From GCA-2737725 sp033763995 (lineage in GTDB: Bacteria > Pseudomonadota > Alphaproteobacteria > Rhodospirillales > Rhodospirillaceae): 64,000 bases of DNA. A program made the translations under genes and the position numbers. Positions 33,075 to 41,432 of this stretch are shown piece by piece; the stretch's first letter is position 1, and the number at the start of each line of letters is the position of its first letter. Under the pieces are notes generated by a model. That model made no database searches. It saw nothing but the letters and a program-made list of their open reading frames with translations, and had not been told where the DNA came from. The stretch spans positions 27,412-91,411 of the forward strand of contig JANRJL010000084.1 of NCBI GenBank assembly GCA_033763995.1, written 5' to 3'.

Positions 33075-33611
33075 GGTGGCTCAAACTCGAATTGATAGTG
33101 CATATCTAGAGGCGGTTCTCGCCACACTGCAGAATGTATACCTCGGCCATTGCCGTGGACAATACTGCTAAGTATTGGCCATGACAAAACAGCTGGAAGC
33201 GATCGTGTTGCTTTGAGTCACCGAGCCAAAGCCTCCATCGACAATTCTGATTCGCGGTTCCCCGCTATCTTGTATAGATTCGCTGAAGGTGCTGTGCTGG
33301 AGGTTAGGAATTGGCTTGGATCTAAGGATCCATTCCCGGCCGCAGCTGCGAGCTAGCATTTCGCGGCACAGTAAAATTTTCAAAACGCCGCGAGGCTGGG
33401 CTGCTGCGGTAACTGAAATAGCAGCAGCGACGACAGCGCCGATAGCCCGCAGCCCATTGTCAAACTCCGAATACCCAGGGATGTTGCAGCAGACTGACGA
33501 GACCGTTGCAGAAAATCGGCCAGTGAAAGCGTGTCGCTTGTGCCAAACGGCCTATACTAGTAAATTCGGCGGAATCAGTATCATCCCTCCGAGCCTTCTG
33601 TAGGTATTTGT
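33075..33611. other. Intergenic region between divergent glycosyltransferases
   Basis: About 540 bp of AT-richer sequence. Short open frames occur on both strands (for example 33289-33603, 104 codons) but show no recognisable domain or convincing ribosome-binding site. It presumably holds the two divergent promoters. Confidence 0.5.
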
Positions 33612-34709
33612 ATGGCTGAGTCACGGCTTGTGACCTTCAACGCCCTTGATGCGCTGAAACAACTCAATGATTTTACCGCCCAACACCGGTGGGCCGAAGC
33701 AGAGTCTCTGGCCCGGGAGATTCTGAAAGTTGCGCCAAAGCGTTCCTGGGCTTTGGTGGCGCTTGCCGTAATCTTCGAGAATACCGGGAGGCATGCGGAA
33801 GCAATAGAATTGTATGACAAAGCGCTCATTTATCATCCTAGCGGTCTTGCATTTACGAAAAGAGGCACGAGCATGCTGCGGCGTTATTGGGGTCCGCCGC
33901 CGCGACCACGGGCTCGTCGGCCTGGCCCGCGTGTGACGTGTTCCCAGCTTGGCATGAATGGGCGCTTTGGGAATCAGTTGTTGCAGTATGCATTTACACG
34001 CCTTTACGCGCATAAATGCGGCATCGAAGCGGAATTCCCGGATTGGGTCGGCCGCGATTTGTTTGATCTCGACGACCCCTTGATCAAGCAATCTTTGCCG
34101 CCGATTTCCGAGGATGATGTTGATGTTCTTGGCGTTCTATCCGGTCGCGTAGAGAGTTCACTGATCGATCATGATGTCTTCGGATACTTCCAGCGAAACA
34201 GCGCGGATTACGCTGCCTACCGGAATGAGTTCATAAGACTTTTCAATCCGGGTAAACGCGCGGCCGTCTTTACAAAAGCATGGCAAGCAGGTCTCGACAA
34301 TCATACGGTCATCGCCTTGCATCTTCGCAGGGGTGACTACGGAGCCGGCCCGTTTTGGATTGCGCCTGAACAATGGTACAATGATTGGTTGTTGGATATT
34401 TGGCCGAAAATGAAATCGCCCTTGCTTTTCATCGCGACCGACGATCGATCAGTGCTGACCTCGTTTAAACAATACGATCCGATGACCTCGGTTGATCTTG
34501 GGGCAGGCTTGCCGGGCGCTGAATTTTTTTGCGACTTTTTTGTTCTGACCCAGGCCGACGCGCTGGCAATATCAAACAGTAGCTTTTCCTTCACGGCTGC
34601 GATGCTGAATACGCGCGCAACTGATTTTTTCCGTCCCGAGAAGCTCCAAGAGAAATTGGTGCGGTTTGATCCTTGGAACGCGGAGATCATGCTCCGTTAC
34701 CCGAGTTAG
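33612..34709 (+). CDS. TPR-fused alpha-1,2-fucosyltransferase-like protein (GT11)
   Basis: 365 residues. Residues about 10-90 form a TPR-like helical repeat (AESLAREILKVAPKRSWALV, HAEAIELYDKALIYHPSG). After an Arg/Pro linker, residues about 108-365 resemble GT11: GMNGRFGNQLLQYAFTRLYA, the nucleotide-sugar motif HLRRGDY (237-243), LLFIATDD and AISNSSFSFTAAML. GT11 enzymes transfer fucose (or related sugars) to galactose in O-antigens and capsules. The TPR suggests a protein-associated acceptor or complex. Low GC and codon use unlike the core genome point to transfer. Confidence 0.8.
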   Translation: MAESRLVTFNALDALKQLNDFTAQHRWAEAESLAREILKVAPKRSWALVALAVIFENTGRHAEAIELYDKALIYHPSGLAFTKRGTSMLRRYWGPPPRPRARRPGPRVTCSQLGMNGRFGNQLLQYAFTRLYAHKCGIEAEFPDWVGRDLFDLDDPLIKQSLPPISEDDVDVLGVLSGRVESSLIDHDVFGYFQRNSADYAAYRNEFIRLFNPGKRAAVFTKAWQAGLDNHTVIALHLRRGDYGAGPFWIAPEQWYNDWLLDIWPKMKSPLLFIATDDRSVLTSFKQYDPMTSVDLGAGLPGAEFFCDFFVLTQADALAISNSSFSFTAAMLNTRATDFFRPEKLQEKLVRFDPWNAEIMLRYPS

Positions 34710-34886
34710 GCCGGTGCAACCTTCGGGTCCGGATCTCGTCAAAGCTGTCACTCCTCAGTCTTCCTCGCACTTTCGGGGGAGCCGAGTTCATGCAATGCGG
34801 AGAACATCTACAGCATGAGTTCGGCGTGCCCGGCGCTGCCAAATTGACGATGCACCAGAAATCGCGGCGAAGACCTAGCGCCCGTC

Positions 34887-36074
34887 TCAGGCCTTCACGC
34901 CGATCATCTGCGGCGCGTAGCGGTTGCCGTCGCGCTTGAGGTCCGTGACCTTCAAGCCGGACTTGCGCATCTCGCCGGCGAAGTCGACCGAGTGCCAATC
35001 GGCGTACCAGTCTTCGTGGTTCCAGCGGTAATTGTACCACAGCGTGTACTTGGCCTTGACCGTCGCCGGCGGCGTGTTGGTGTCGGTCGGCGAGAACACC
35101 CCGCCCGGCCGCAGCACGCGCGCGATTTCCTTGATGATGTCCTTGGCGCCCTGCTCGCTGACTTCGTGGAACACCAGATTGGACACGACGATGTCGAAGT
35201 GGCCGGTGGGGAACTTGGTGTCCTCGGCCAGACGCTGCGCGAAGTTCACGGCCACGCCCATGTCGGCCGCCTTCATGTGCGCGTAACGGACCATGGGCCC
35301 GCCGACGTCGATGCCCCACACCTCCGCGTCGGGGAAGCGGCGTTTCATGGAGGTCGCGAGCTGGCCGATGGACGTGCCGATATCGAGAATACGCCGCACC
35401 TTGCCGTCGGCCGGAATTTGCGCCGCCGCCGCCATGGCCATGTGCGAGCCGTCCTGGGCGTTGGTGTCGACATAGGCGCCCCAGTCGGTGCCGGCGTTGT
35501 ACATGTGCCCGGCGAAGGGATCGCCGACATAGCCGCCCGGCATGGAGTGAATTTCGTGGGTCGTATATTCGGGCAGGTCCATCCGCGGATTCAATTCCAG
35601 CGAGCCCGGGCCCATCTTGTCGGCGCGTTCCATTTCCGACAGGAACTCGTCGGCGCGGTCGTGATAGGCCTTCTGCAACATCGCGTACTTGAGCTTTTGT
35701 TGCGTGGTGCGGGCCCGGCAGGTCATGGCGATGAGCGGATCGCTTTCCAGCAGCGCCACGGCCTCGCCCCACGACATGTCGGCCTTGGGATCGATGCCCT
35801 TGGCTTTCAAAATTTCCAGCGCCCGCGCCTCGGCGGCGCGCTCCAGCTGCGCGGCGCGCCAGACGTACTGGCCGGCGTAGAAATCGCCCTTGCTCTCCAA
35901 GGCCAGCGTCGGCATGCGCGCGTAAATGCCGTCGTGGCCGCGCACGGCCATGGTGCGCACGGCTTCCTTGGCCTCGGCGGACTGCAGGGTCACCGCCGTG
36001 GCGGACGCGGCGGCCGCGGCCGTGGTGATGAACATTTCACGGCGATTCATCGCCAAAAAACGACTGTCGGTCAT
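34887..36074 (-). CDS. Tat-exported SAM-dependent methyltransferase
   Basis: 395 residues from ATG 36074 (CAGGAGATC upstream). The N-terminus MNRREMFITTAAAAASATAV is a twin-arginine-like signal ending near AEA. Residues about 228-330 form a class I methyltransferase: motif I RILDIGTSIGQLA (228-240), acidic WGIDVGGPMV, and FDIVVSNLVFHEVSE (motif IV). Residues 40-215 are a helical family-specific domain. An exported SAM-dependent enzyme is unexpected, because SAM is cytoplasmic; either the signal is vestigial or used as an anchor, or folded enzyme with cofactor is exported. A truncated paralogue lies at 31098-31366. The small gene at 36110 is immediately upstream in the same operon. Confidence 0.85.
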   Translation of the reverse strand: MTDSRFLAMNRREMFITTAAAAASATAVTLQSAEAKEAVRTMAVRGHDGIYARMPTLALESKGDFYAGQYVWRAAQLERAAEARALEILKAKGIDPKADMSWGEAVALLESDPLIAMTCRARTTQQKLKYAMLQKAYHDRADEFLSEMERADKMGPGSLELNPRMDLPEYTTHEIHSMPGGYVGDPFAGHMYNAGTDWGAYVDTNAQDGSHMAMAAAAQIPADGKVRRILDIGTSIGQLATSMKRRFPDAEVWGIDVGGPMVRYAHMKAADMGVAVNFAQRLAEDTKFPTGHFDIVVSNLVFHEVSEQGAKDIIKEIARVLRPGGVFSPTDTNTPPATVKAKYTLWYNYRWNHEDWYADWHSVDFAGEMRKSGLKVTDLKRDGNRYAPQMIGVKA

Positions 36075-36109
36075 CGATGATCTCCTGGGCTGATCTCTTG
36101 AAACAAAGG

Positions 36110-36496
36110 TCAACGGGCTTTTTTGACGATGGGGTCGGGAACGTCGATGGACGACGCATAGGGCAAGTCGCCGATCTCCATGAAGGGATCGTTGATTTCG
36201 GCGACGAAGTCATTGCGCTCCTTGCGCCAAGCGGCGGCTTCTTCCGCCGTGGGCTGATACTGCTCGATCATCTCGCGCGTCACCGCGCCGTTCTTCTCGA
36301 GCAGGGCCTCGACGATCTTCATGCGCCGCTGGATCGCCCACACGTTGGCGCTCAGCGCCGTCAGCGACGTGATCACGCTGTCGACATAAGGGTTGTTGGT
36401 GAACACGGCCCGGTCGTAATCGGCCTTCTTGAAATCCGCCGTGAATGTCTCACGGCCCATCTTCTCACGATCCGTCTTGGACGATGATTTTGCCAT
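36110..36496 (-). CDS. Small hypothetical protein upstream of the exported methyltransferase
   Basis: 128 residues from ATG 36496. A highly charged N-terminus (AKSSSKTDREKMGRETFTAD) is followed by a helical stretch (YVDSVITSLTALSANVWAIQ, then RRMKIVEALLEKNGAVTREM). No signal or membrane segment. Its stop lies 35 bp before the methyltransferase start, so the two form a likely operon and may encode interacting proteins. I do not recognise the family. Confidence 0.7.
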   Translation of the reverse strand: MAKSSSKTDREKMGRETFTADFKKADYDRAVFTNNPYVDSVITSLTALSANVWAIQRRMKIVEALLEKNGAVTREMIEQYQPTAEEAAAWRKERNDFVAEINDPFMEIGDLPYASSIDVPDPIVKKAR

Positions 36497-36671
36497 GGCG
36501 CGGCCTCCCCAGCACGAACTTGCGATGCCGGCAATTGTGAACCCGCTCAGCGGGCTGTCAACCGCACCGACAACCGCAGGTGCGGCAGTGAACGCGCAAG
36601 GGAATACTCCGGCCATGGCGGTGCAGCACGGCGGCCGCGCCGAGGAAGATCAATGAGTTAGCGATCAGGGC

Positions 36672-36698
36672 GCTTGGAAAAATGGTGCCCAGGGCCAG
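36672..36698. other. Att-like duplicate of the tRNA-Phe 3' end (distal island boundary)
   Basis: GCTTGGAA followed by the 19-bp block AAATGGTGCCCAGGGCCAG (36680-36698). The same block covers the 3' end of tRNA-Phe at 44931-44949, preceded there by GCTTGGAAGA; the only difference over 27 positions is a 2-bp indel. Sequence diverges beyond the block. This fits an integration-site duplication bounding 36.7-44.95 kb. Confidence 0.7.
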
Positions 36699-36901
36699 CG
36701 TTCAACAAGTTATGAATAACAATGGCTTGGCGGATGGGGCGACCAATTCCCGTGGTTTAGTGAAGAATTCGGAATATTTGTCGCACCGATTTATTCGGCT
36801 CAACGCAGGGCTAAAGACTCGGGCCTTCACGCCAAGACCGCCGCGTCGTGCGGCGAGTCTCAGCGGAAGACACATCCCACAAATTGCCTGAGGGACGGTT
36901 A

Positions 36902-39274
36902 TCAGAAGCGGTAAGTAACCGTGACGCCGCCCTGTCTCTTGTTCGGAAGCACCGCCTCCGATGCGGCGAGCTGGAAGAAAAAGGGATCCGTCGCGCTGTC
37001 GCTTTGGTAACGGGACGACTCGAGCGTTTTCTCGTTGAGCAGGTTTTTCACGAACAGCGTCAGAGCCCAGTTCTCGCCCTCCAGTCCGCCGCGCAGGTTG
37101 ACGCGGACCTGGGTCGGCACGTAGGCGAGGTTGGCAATGCTGTCCCACATGCGGTCGCGATATGTGAGGTCGGCGCGCACAAACCAACTGCGATCACCGG
37201 ACATCTGAGCTTCGTAATTGGCGTATACGGCTCCGGTGAACGGAGCCACCTGACCGAACTCAAAACCTTTGGCGTCGGTCAGCCCGAAGAAGCGCAGCGG
37301 CAGCGTCTCGTTCAGTGCCTTCGTGATCTTGGTGTCGGCATAACTGGCGCTGCCGCCAAGGGTCACGTTATCGTTGAGGGCAAATGCGCCTTCGATTTCA
37401 ATGCCCTTGGTATTGCTGTCGCCCGCCGCGAAGGGCACGGCATTGAACGTCTCGCCATTTGGCGCGGCCCCCGTCTGGATGATGCCGTCGCCGTTCAAGT
37501 CAACCTGGACGGTCCGCACACCTTGGCGCCCCACCCACTTGAGGTAGTAGGCAGACGCGTTGAGGAACCATCGACCATCTTCCGAGCGATGTTTGATGCC
37601 AAGCTCGTAGTTCTCCACCTTTGCCTCGGGAACGGTCGACGAGACGCCGTTCGCCAGCGCCACCTGCTGCTGGGCTGGAGTGATCTGGAAGAACGTTGCG
37701 TAGCCCTGGGTCGGCTGGTTGCCCTTGGCGTAGTTGACGTAGACATTCGTCTCGTCTGTAAGCGCGTACTTCGCGAGGACGCGCGGCAGGGTCGTCTTCG
37801 TGTTGACCGCGAACTGCGTCGGCAAGCCAACGCCGCTAAAAATAGTATCATCCTGATAGCGCGCCTCAATGCTGAGGTTCAGACGGTCGGTGATGTCGTA
37901 GCCGATGCTTCCGAACGCCGAATCGGTCTCCGACAGGTTGCGCGCCGGGATCAGAGCGGCCGCGGCAGCAGGCCCTCCCTGCGTGGCGCCGAACAGCGTG
38001 CCGTTGATGAAAGCGCCGACCGTGTCGTACGTGGTCTCGAGCCGCGCCACACCCAACATGTATTGGAAGCGGGAGTCGCCCGGCGAGGTCAAACGCAATT
38101 CGTAGGAGTCCTGCTCCTGATCGACATCAGTGAAGGCCCAGTAGCGGTCTTCCGGCGCGCGCTCGAAGTCGGCGAGGCGACGGATCACGTAGTCCTGCGT
38201 GCTCACCACCGCCGTGATCGCGTGTCCATCGCCGAAGCGGTATTCGGCCGTTCCCGACAGCAGCGAGTGGTCAAGTTCAGCCCGAGTGTCCTTGAAGGGC
38301 ACTTCGGGACGAATGTTTGCCGGTGGAATGACGTTGATGCCGACCGGTCCCGACGGCGCCTTGAGTGGCCCGCAATAGGAACGGCGCGCCTGCCCGACCG
38401 AGGTAAAGCTCGGGGGCAGCCCTAGCAGCGAACGCGTCTGGAAACCTGGGAAAGGTCCGCAGTTGTGCTCGGTGAAACGAGCGATGAGCGGCGTTGCCTC
38501 GGGACCGTCCTCGTCGCTGCGGTCCATATAGCGAAGCTTAAGGTCGAAACTGTCGGTCGGCGTAAAGTTCAGCACACCTGTGTAAAACAGCCCTTTCGTC
38601 TCTCCGAGCCGGCCGCCAAGGCTGTTCTTGTAAAAACCGTTGAAGTCGTTCGCCGCAACTGCGAACCGCCCCGACAGAATGCTCGTGACAATCGGACCTT
38701 CGACTGACATCGATCCGCGGTACTCGCCGTGGGTGGCGGCCGTGCCACTGACCTGCCCTTTAAACTCATCGCCCGGCGTGGTCGTGACCATGCTAATCGC
38801 GCCGCCGAAGGTGGCGCGACCGAAGAGCGCGGATTGTGGTCCTTTCACGATCTCGACTCGTTCGAGATCATCGACGCCATAGGCCGACGGCGAGCCGACC
38901 AAAGGCACGCCGTCGAGGAACACCGTGACGAGATCGCGACGGTTGTCGGCGACCGGGCCAACCTGATTCATGCCCCGGATCGAAATCGTGGCGTTCCCGC
39001 GGTTGGTTCCCGAATTGAAGTTGAGCCCTGAACTGAACCGTGCGAGATCCGCGAAATTGCTGATGCCGCGCTGGTCGATCTGATCAGCAGTGAAGGCCTG
39101 AATACTGAGCGGCGCTTCCTGGACGGTCTCTTCTCGCTTACGCGCCGTGACCACGATTTCCTCGAGAACCGAAGCGCGAGCGAGTTCCTGCGCCGCCACG
39201 GGCGCGGCTCCGGAGAGCATCGTGGCACCGACAACATAAGTGATCGAGTTTTTGAGATTCAAGGTATCCCCCAC
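36902..39274 (-). CDS. TonB-dependent outer-membrane receptor 2 (island)
   Basis: About 790 residues. The longest frame starts at GTG 39274, but TTG 39262, with GGGGGAT before it, is an equally plausible start. Signal peptide ends near PVAAQE; then VLEEIVVTARKREETVQEAP, plug motifs DDLERVEIVKGPQSALFGRA and GGAISMVTTTPGDEF, a long barrel and the terminal GGVTVTYRF. It imports an unidentified substrate. It is divergent from the DUF1838-5/6 gene row, with about 220 bp between them, and lies within the tRNA-Phe-bounded island; GC content is visibly lower than in receptors 1 and 3. Confidence 0.92.
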   Translation of the reverse strand: MGDTLNLKNSITYVVGATMLSGAAPVAAQELARASVLEEIVVTARKREETVQEAPLSIQAFTADQIDQRGISNFADLARFSSGLNFNSGTNRGNATISIRGMNQVGPVADNRRDLVTVFLDGVPLVGSPSAYGVDDLERVEIVKGPQSALFGRATFGGAISMVTTTPGDEFKGQVSGTAATHGEYRGSMSVEGPIVTSILSGRFAVAANDFNGFYKNSLGGRLGETKGLFYTGVLNFTPTDSFDLKLRYMDRSDEDGPEATPLIARFTEHNCGPFPGFQTRSLLGLPPSFTSVGQARRSYCGPLKAPSGPVGINVIPPANIRPEVPFKDTRAELDHSLLSGTAEYRFGDGHAITAVVSTQDYVIRRLADFERAPEDRYWAFTDVDQEQDSYELRLTSPGDSRFQYMLGVARLETTYDTVGAFINGTLFGATQGGPAAAAALIPARNLSETDSAFGSIGYDITDRLNLSIEARYQDDTIFSGVGLPTQFAVNTKTTLPRVLAKYALTDETNVYVNYAKGNQPTQGYATFFQITPAQQQVALANGVSSTVPEAKVENYELGIKHRSEDGRWFLNASAYYLKWVGRQGVRTVQVDLNGDGIIQTGAAPNGETFNAVPFAAGDSNTKGIEIEGAFALNDNVTLGGSASYADTKITKALNETLPLRFFGLTDAKGFEFGQVAPFTGAVYANYEAQMSGDRSWFVRADLTYRDRMWDSIANLAYVPTQVRVNLRGGLEGENWALTLFVKNLLNEKTLESSRYQSDSATDPFFFQLAASEAVLPNKRQGGVTVTYRF

Positions 39275-39494
39275 TGCATGATCAGACGACTAAACACTAT
39301 ACGTTCAATGCTTTAGAACCACCCATGTAATCGTTGCATGGATGGTGACTTGCTGCTGATCGATCGCATGGCGGCAGCGCCAGGCGCGACGCTGCTCACC
39401 CAGACGCCGCTCACCCAGATGCGTAGACATGCACGAATTGACCTGACACGATGGCCACCACTTTTGTTTGCTCAAGCTCATGAAGGGAACTCCG

Positions 39495-40370
39495 ATGCAT
39501 TCTAGACGCGGTTTCGTCTCGTCAGTTGCGGGAATGGCAGGTACATTGATCGGCGCGAGGGCCGCGTCGGCGCAAGACCTCGTTTCGCTGTCTCCTCCCA
39601 TCAGCCAAGTGCGCTCGGAGTTTGTTTATTTCGAAGACCCCGTTGAAGAGTTCAAGGCTCACATGAGGATCGAGCGCGACCTCGTCGAGAACCAGGGGTC
39701 AACGATTACGTGGTATCACTGGATGGTTTTTATCATTCCCGGCGATCGTCGGCCTGAACCGCTGATGCGATACGAGGGAATTGAGTACAGCTACTTCCGG
39801 CATCTCGGTAACAACAACTATCGCATCCACGCGCACAACCTCTCTTTTCCACGCGACTTGAAGACCAATAAGTTCACGGATTCAGTCGTCAATCCAATCA
39901 CGGGGGAAAGGGTGAAGGTGCCGGTTTCGTTGCTGTTGAATGATCCTGGGACAATCGCCAGTCCGATTGGATTTCGCAATGTCAACGGCGACGGAACGCC
40001 CACCAAGGTGTACCGTCAGTTCCGCATCGAGGACAATCTTATCAAACTCGACAGCATCCGCAGTGCGCCGCCAAACTGGCCTGCGACCCATATCGAAAAC
40101 TCATGCCAATGGGTCGAGCACGATCTTTTCGCGAACCAATCGATTACATCTCTTCCCGTTCATTTCTGCGGCCATTACGCCTTCGAATATTACTCATGGC
40201 TGAAGATGCCGAAAGGCAAAGGCCATTTGTCGGGATTCTGGGATGGAAAGAAGCTGAACTCTCCGCAGGAAATCCCGCGCGAGATGCTGACCCGTCTTGA
40301 ACGTGAGTATCCTGAATTACTCCACCCGCGCTGGGATGAATTTGATAAGCCGGTTGCATTCAAGATCTAA
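39495..40370 (+). CDS. DUF1838 family protein 5 (island)
   Basis: 291 residues from ATG 39495 (AAGGGA upstream); ATG 39480 is an alternative. A Tat-like start, HSRRGFVSSVAGMAGTLIGA, cleaves near ASAQ. Family pattern: EDPVEEFKAHMRIERDL, NYRIHAHNLSFPRDLKTNKF, then VVNPITGERVKV. The C-terminal half is more diverged: the usual W-P-R-E-S-x-G-P block is absent, and W-L-K-M-P replaces W-x-P-W-M-x-M-G. It is the most divergent of the six, and may have changed function. The next DUF1838 gene starts 32 bp after its stop. Confidence 0.75.
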   Translation: MHSRRGFVSSVAGMAGTLIGARAASAQDLVSLSPPISQVRSEFVYFEDPVEEFKAHMRIERDLVENQGSTITWYHWMVFIIPGDRRPEPLMRYEGIEYSYFRHLGNNNYRIHAHNLSFPRDLKTNKFTDSVVNPITGERVKVPVSLLLNDPGTIASPIGFRNVNGDGTPTKVYRQFRIEDNLIKLDSIRSAPPNWPATHIENSCQWVEHDLFANQSITSLPVHFCGHYAFEYYSWLKMPKGKGHLSGFWDGKKLNSPQEIPREMLTRLEREYPELLHPRWDEFDKPVAFKI

Positions 40371-40402
40371 ACAAAATTTCCGCCAAGACTGAGGATGTTG
40401 TC

Positions 40403-41404
40403 ATGACTGATCTTCCATCTTTCGAACGCCGCACTCTTCTCTCAGCCGGCACATCAATGACAGCGCTATCTGCCGCAGCGGCGGTCATTGGTGCCGGTCG
40501 TGTGATGGGCAAGGAACAAAGCGCGGGTGCATCGCTTCGCGGCCCCATTTTCGACCTGACGACCGGGCGAGGCAATGTTGATGCATATCTTAAGCTGACC
40601 TCCAACCTCGACATGAAGTCGACCCACTACGGGTGGATTGATGGCTACGTCATGGGCGTGGCGCCGGGAGGGGCCGTCAGGGATATCTGCGGCTTCCGCG
40701 GTATCGGCTGCAATCGGCTGCTTCCCTATGACGGGCCCGGCTATGGTTATCGCCGCGTCCTGCGCGAGATCGTTTTTTACACTGATCTCAAGACTGGCGA
40801 GATCCTGGAGGAAATGGAAAACCCCTTCACCGGCGAGAAGGTACGCGTGGTCCCGGTCGCCAACGATCCCTTCAATGCTGTTTTTAGGGACGTCTGGCCG
40901 GACCCGCCGTCTTACGGGGGCCTCAATCAAGACAAGCGCGAGCCGAGGCCATTCCTCCTCAACTGGCAACTGATCGGTGGGAAGCTGGTCATGGAGTTGC
41001 ACGTTCACCTCTACTATCCGAACGCGCTCGATCCGAAGGTTTGGGTTCGCGAAAGCTCCGGTCCGATGAACCGCGTGAGTGAGACATTCAATTACTCACT
41101 CACGCTCGCCGACCTCCAGAACCCGGAATTGACGACAATTGAGAGCACCGGCGTGTGGGGCCGCGTGACCCCATGGCTTCCGTGGATGTTAATGGGGCAG
41201 GCCGAAGGCCATTGTCTCTACAACTGCAATTTTGCCAGCGTAAAGAGGCCGGAAGATATGCCCGATCAGCGCATTGTCGAGCATATCGCGAAGAATTATC
41301 CCAAGTTCCTCGATGCGCCCACGACATGGGAAGAGCCGTCGCTTTCGTCGTTGGAATGGTACGCTCGCCAACAGAAACCGGCGCCGGCACGGAGCGGAAG
41401 CTGA
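40403..41404 (+). CDS. DUF1838 family protein 6 (island)
   Basis: 333 residues; GAGG lies upstream of the ATG. A Tat-like N-terminus, ERRTLLSAGTSMTALSAAAA. Family landmarks are complete: GRGNVDAYLKLTSNLDM, REIVFYTDLKTGEILEEMEN, PFTGEKVRVVPVAND, WVRESSGPMNRVSETFN and WLPWMLMGQAEGHCLYNCNF. Closer to DUF1838-2 and -3 than to its neighbour DUF1838-5. It is followed 28 bp later by the beta-lactamase-fold gene, giving an apparent operon 39495-44679. No known activity. Confidence 0.85.
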   Translation: MTDLPSFERRTLLSAGTSMTALSAAAAVIGAGRVMGKEQSAGASLRGPIFDLTTGRGNVDAYLKLTSNLDMKSTHYGWIDGYVMGVAPGGAVRDICGFRGIGCNRLLPYDGPGYGYRRVLREIVFYTDLKTGEILEEMENPFTGEKVRVVPVANDPFNAVFRDVWPDPPSYGGLNQDKREPRPFLLNWQLIGGKLVMELHVHLYYPNALDPKVWVRESSGPMNRVSETFNYSLTLADLQNPELTTIESTGVWGRVTPWLPWMLMGQAEGHCLYNCNFASVKRPEDMPDQRIVEHIAKNYPKFLDAPTTWEEPSLSSLEWYARQQKPAPARSGS

Positions 41405-41432
41405 TCTCATTCATGCCGATCAGTGCTTGACG

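Noticed and set aside
33289..33603. 104-codon open frame before the GT11 gene
   Set aside because: No domain, no ribosome-binding site, amino-acid composition unlike its neighbours; kept as intergenic.
31098..35154. Direct repeats at 31098-31366 and 34887-35154 as target-site or homologous excision ends of a mobile element
   Set aside because: The copies differ at many positions across 270 bp and encode the same gene end, so they are diverged paralogues and not recent duplications.
36672..36698. A second tRNA-Phe gene at 36.68 kb
   Set aside because: Only 16 bp of the tRNA 3' end plus CCA and flank are present, with no anticodon or D arm; treated as an att-like duplicate.
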